This document shows, piece after piece, positions 6,079 to 6,706 of a stretch of DNA of 6,706 bases. Under the pieces are notes generated by a model. The model had not been told where the DNA came from. It made no database searches and was given only the letters and a program-made list of their open reading frames with translations. Position 1 is the stretch's first letter, and the number at the start of each line of letters is the position of its first letter. Source of the DNA: Gammaproteobacteria bacterium (GTDB taxonomy: Bacteria > Pseudomonadota > Gammaproteobacteria > S012-40); the NCBI GenBank assembly GCA_026982215.1, contig JALSHN010000013.1:1-6706 (forward strand), given 5' to 3'. Made by a program: the position numbers and the translations under genes.

Positions 6079-6706
6079 ATGTCAAGTCTCAAACAGTCGT
6101 TGTTCGAGGTCATCGCCCGCATGGGCAAGGCCCTGGGCAATCGTCATCGTCTGGAGTTGCTGGAGTTGCTGGCCCAGGGGCCCCGTTCGGTGGATTCTCT
6201 GGCACGAGCCACCGGGGCCTCGCTGGCGACCACTTCCCACCATTTGCAGCAGTTGCGCCAGGCGGGGTTGGTGGTGGGTGAGAAACGCGGCAAACAGGTG
6301 TTTTATCGTGTGAGCGGTGAGGATGTGGTGGCCCTGTTCGTGGAGTTGCGCGAGGTGGCTCAGGCCCATTTGGCCGAGGTGCAGACCCTGCTGCGGGATC
6401 ATTTGGAGCGCCGTGATCAGTTGGAAGCCGTGGGGGCCGAGGATTTGCTGCGGCGGCTGCGCAGTGGTGAGGTGGTGGTGTTGGACGTCCGCCCGGAGGA
6501 GGAGTATGCCGCCGGCCATGTGCCGGGGGCGGTGAACGTACCCTTGGATCGCCTGGAGGAGGCCCTGGCCTCGTTGCCGCCGGGGCGGGAGGTGGTGGCT
6601 TATTGTCGCGGGCCGCACTGTCTGTTGGCCTTCGAGGCGGTGGAACGGTTGCGGGCTGCGGGACGGGCGGCGCGGCGTCTGGAGGGGGGCATGCCGGAGT
6701 GGCGGG
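6079..6706 (+). CDS. ArsR-family regulator with C-terminal rhodanese domain (runs off the window)
   Basis: The first 209 residues are visible. Residues 10-80 form an ArsR/SmtB winged helix, with KALGNRHRLELLELL, a recognition helix around LATTSHHLQQLRQAGLV (49-65) and the wing EKRGKQVFYRV. A helical linker (about 82-115) leads to a rhodanese domain from about 120: VLDVRPEEEYAAGHVPGAVNVPL, then the active loop Cys176-RGPH-Cys181, then EGGMPEWR near the window end. The winged helix contains no Cys, so the classic ArsR metal-thiolate site is absent. The only visible cysteines are the two in the rhodanese loop. The ATG is preceded by AGAGG (6065-6069) at 9 nt. The protein probably senses a sulfur species and represses its own gene and perhaps the divergent operon. 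ArsR-rhodanese fusions are a known architecture; the ligand and targets here are inferred. Confidence 0.92.
   Translation, partial: MSSLKQSLFEVIARMGKALGNRHRLELLELLAQGPRSVDSLARATGASLATTSHHLQQLRQAGLVVGEKRGKQVFYRVSGEDVVALFVELREVAQAHLAEVQTLLRDHLERRDQLEAVGAEDLLRRLRSGEVVVLDVRPEEEYAAGHVPGAVNVPLDRLEEALASLPPGREVVAYCRGPHCLLAFEAVERLRAAGRAARRLEGGMPEWR

Noticed and set aside
6082..6618. A 178-codon minus-strand open frame opposite the regulator
   Set aside because: The plus strand encodes a clear winged helix and rhodanese domain over the same bases.

Overview
The window is a GC-rich stretch of bacterial chromosome, probably from a gammaproteobacterium. The evidence is a Gram-negative TonB/ExbB/ExbD set, a Fur-type operator, hemP beside an iron receptor, and an ArsR-rhodanese fusion. 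This lineage guess is inference from gene content and base composition. Eight protein genes fill the window and no stretch over 300 bases lacks a gene. The first and last genes run off the ends.

Left block (1-3905): an iron acquisition locus on the minus strand. In transcription order it holds a FecA-like TonB-dependent outer-membrane receptor (1437-3713), a strong intrinsic terminator (1384-1420), exbB (698-1366), exbD (310-708) and the 5' part of tonB (1-305). exbB and exbD overlap by 11 bp, and tonB starts 4 bp after the exbD stop. The visible part of TonB enters a run of 18-bp repeats that encode its proline-rich spacer. The receptor would bind a ferric chelate or heme at the outer membrane, and TonB-ExbB-ExbD would power its import. 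Divergent to the receptor is hemP (3906-4088, plus strand). The 192-bp gap between them carries one near-consensus Fur box flanked by two back-to-back promoter candidates, so iron repression of both sides is likely. A hairpin separates hemP from the convergent gene after it.

Right block (4121-6706): a two-gene minus-strand operon, made of a sterol desaturase/fatty acid hydroxylase-family membrane protein (5101-5961) and a VTT (DedA/TVP38-like) membrane protein fused to a C-terminal rhodanese domain (4121-5104). The two genes are coupled by a 4-bp ATGA overlap. Divergent from it is a gene for an ArsR-family winged-helix regulator that also carries a C-terminal rhodanese domain (6079 to the window end). 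The AT-rich gap between them contains two interleaved 6-N6-6 inverted repeats, a plausible ArsR-type operator. Rhodanese domains on both the regulator and a divergent membrane gene suggest a reactive-sulfur-linked membrane module. This is the least explained part of the window.
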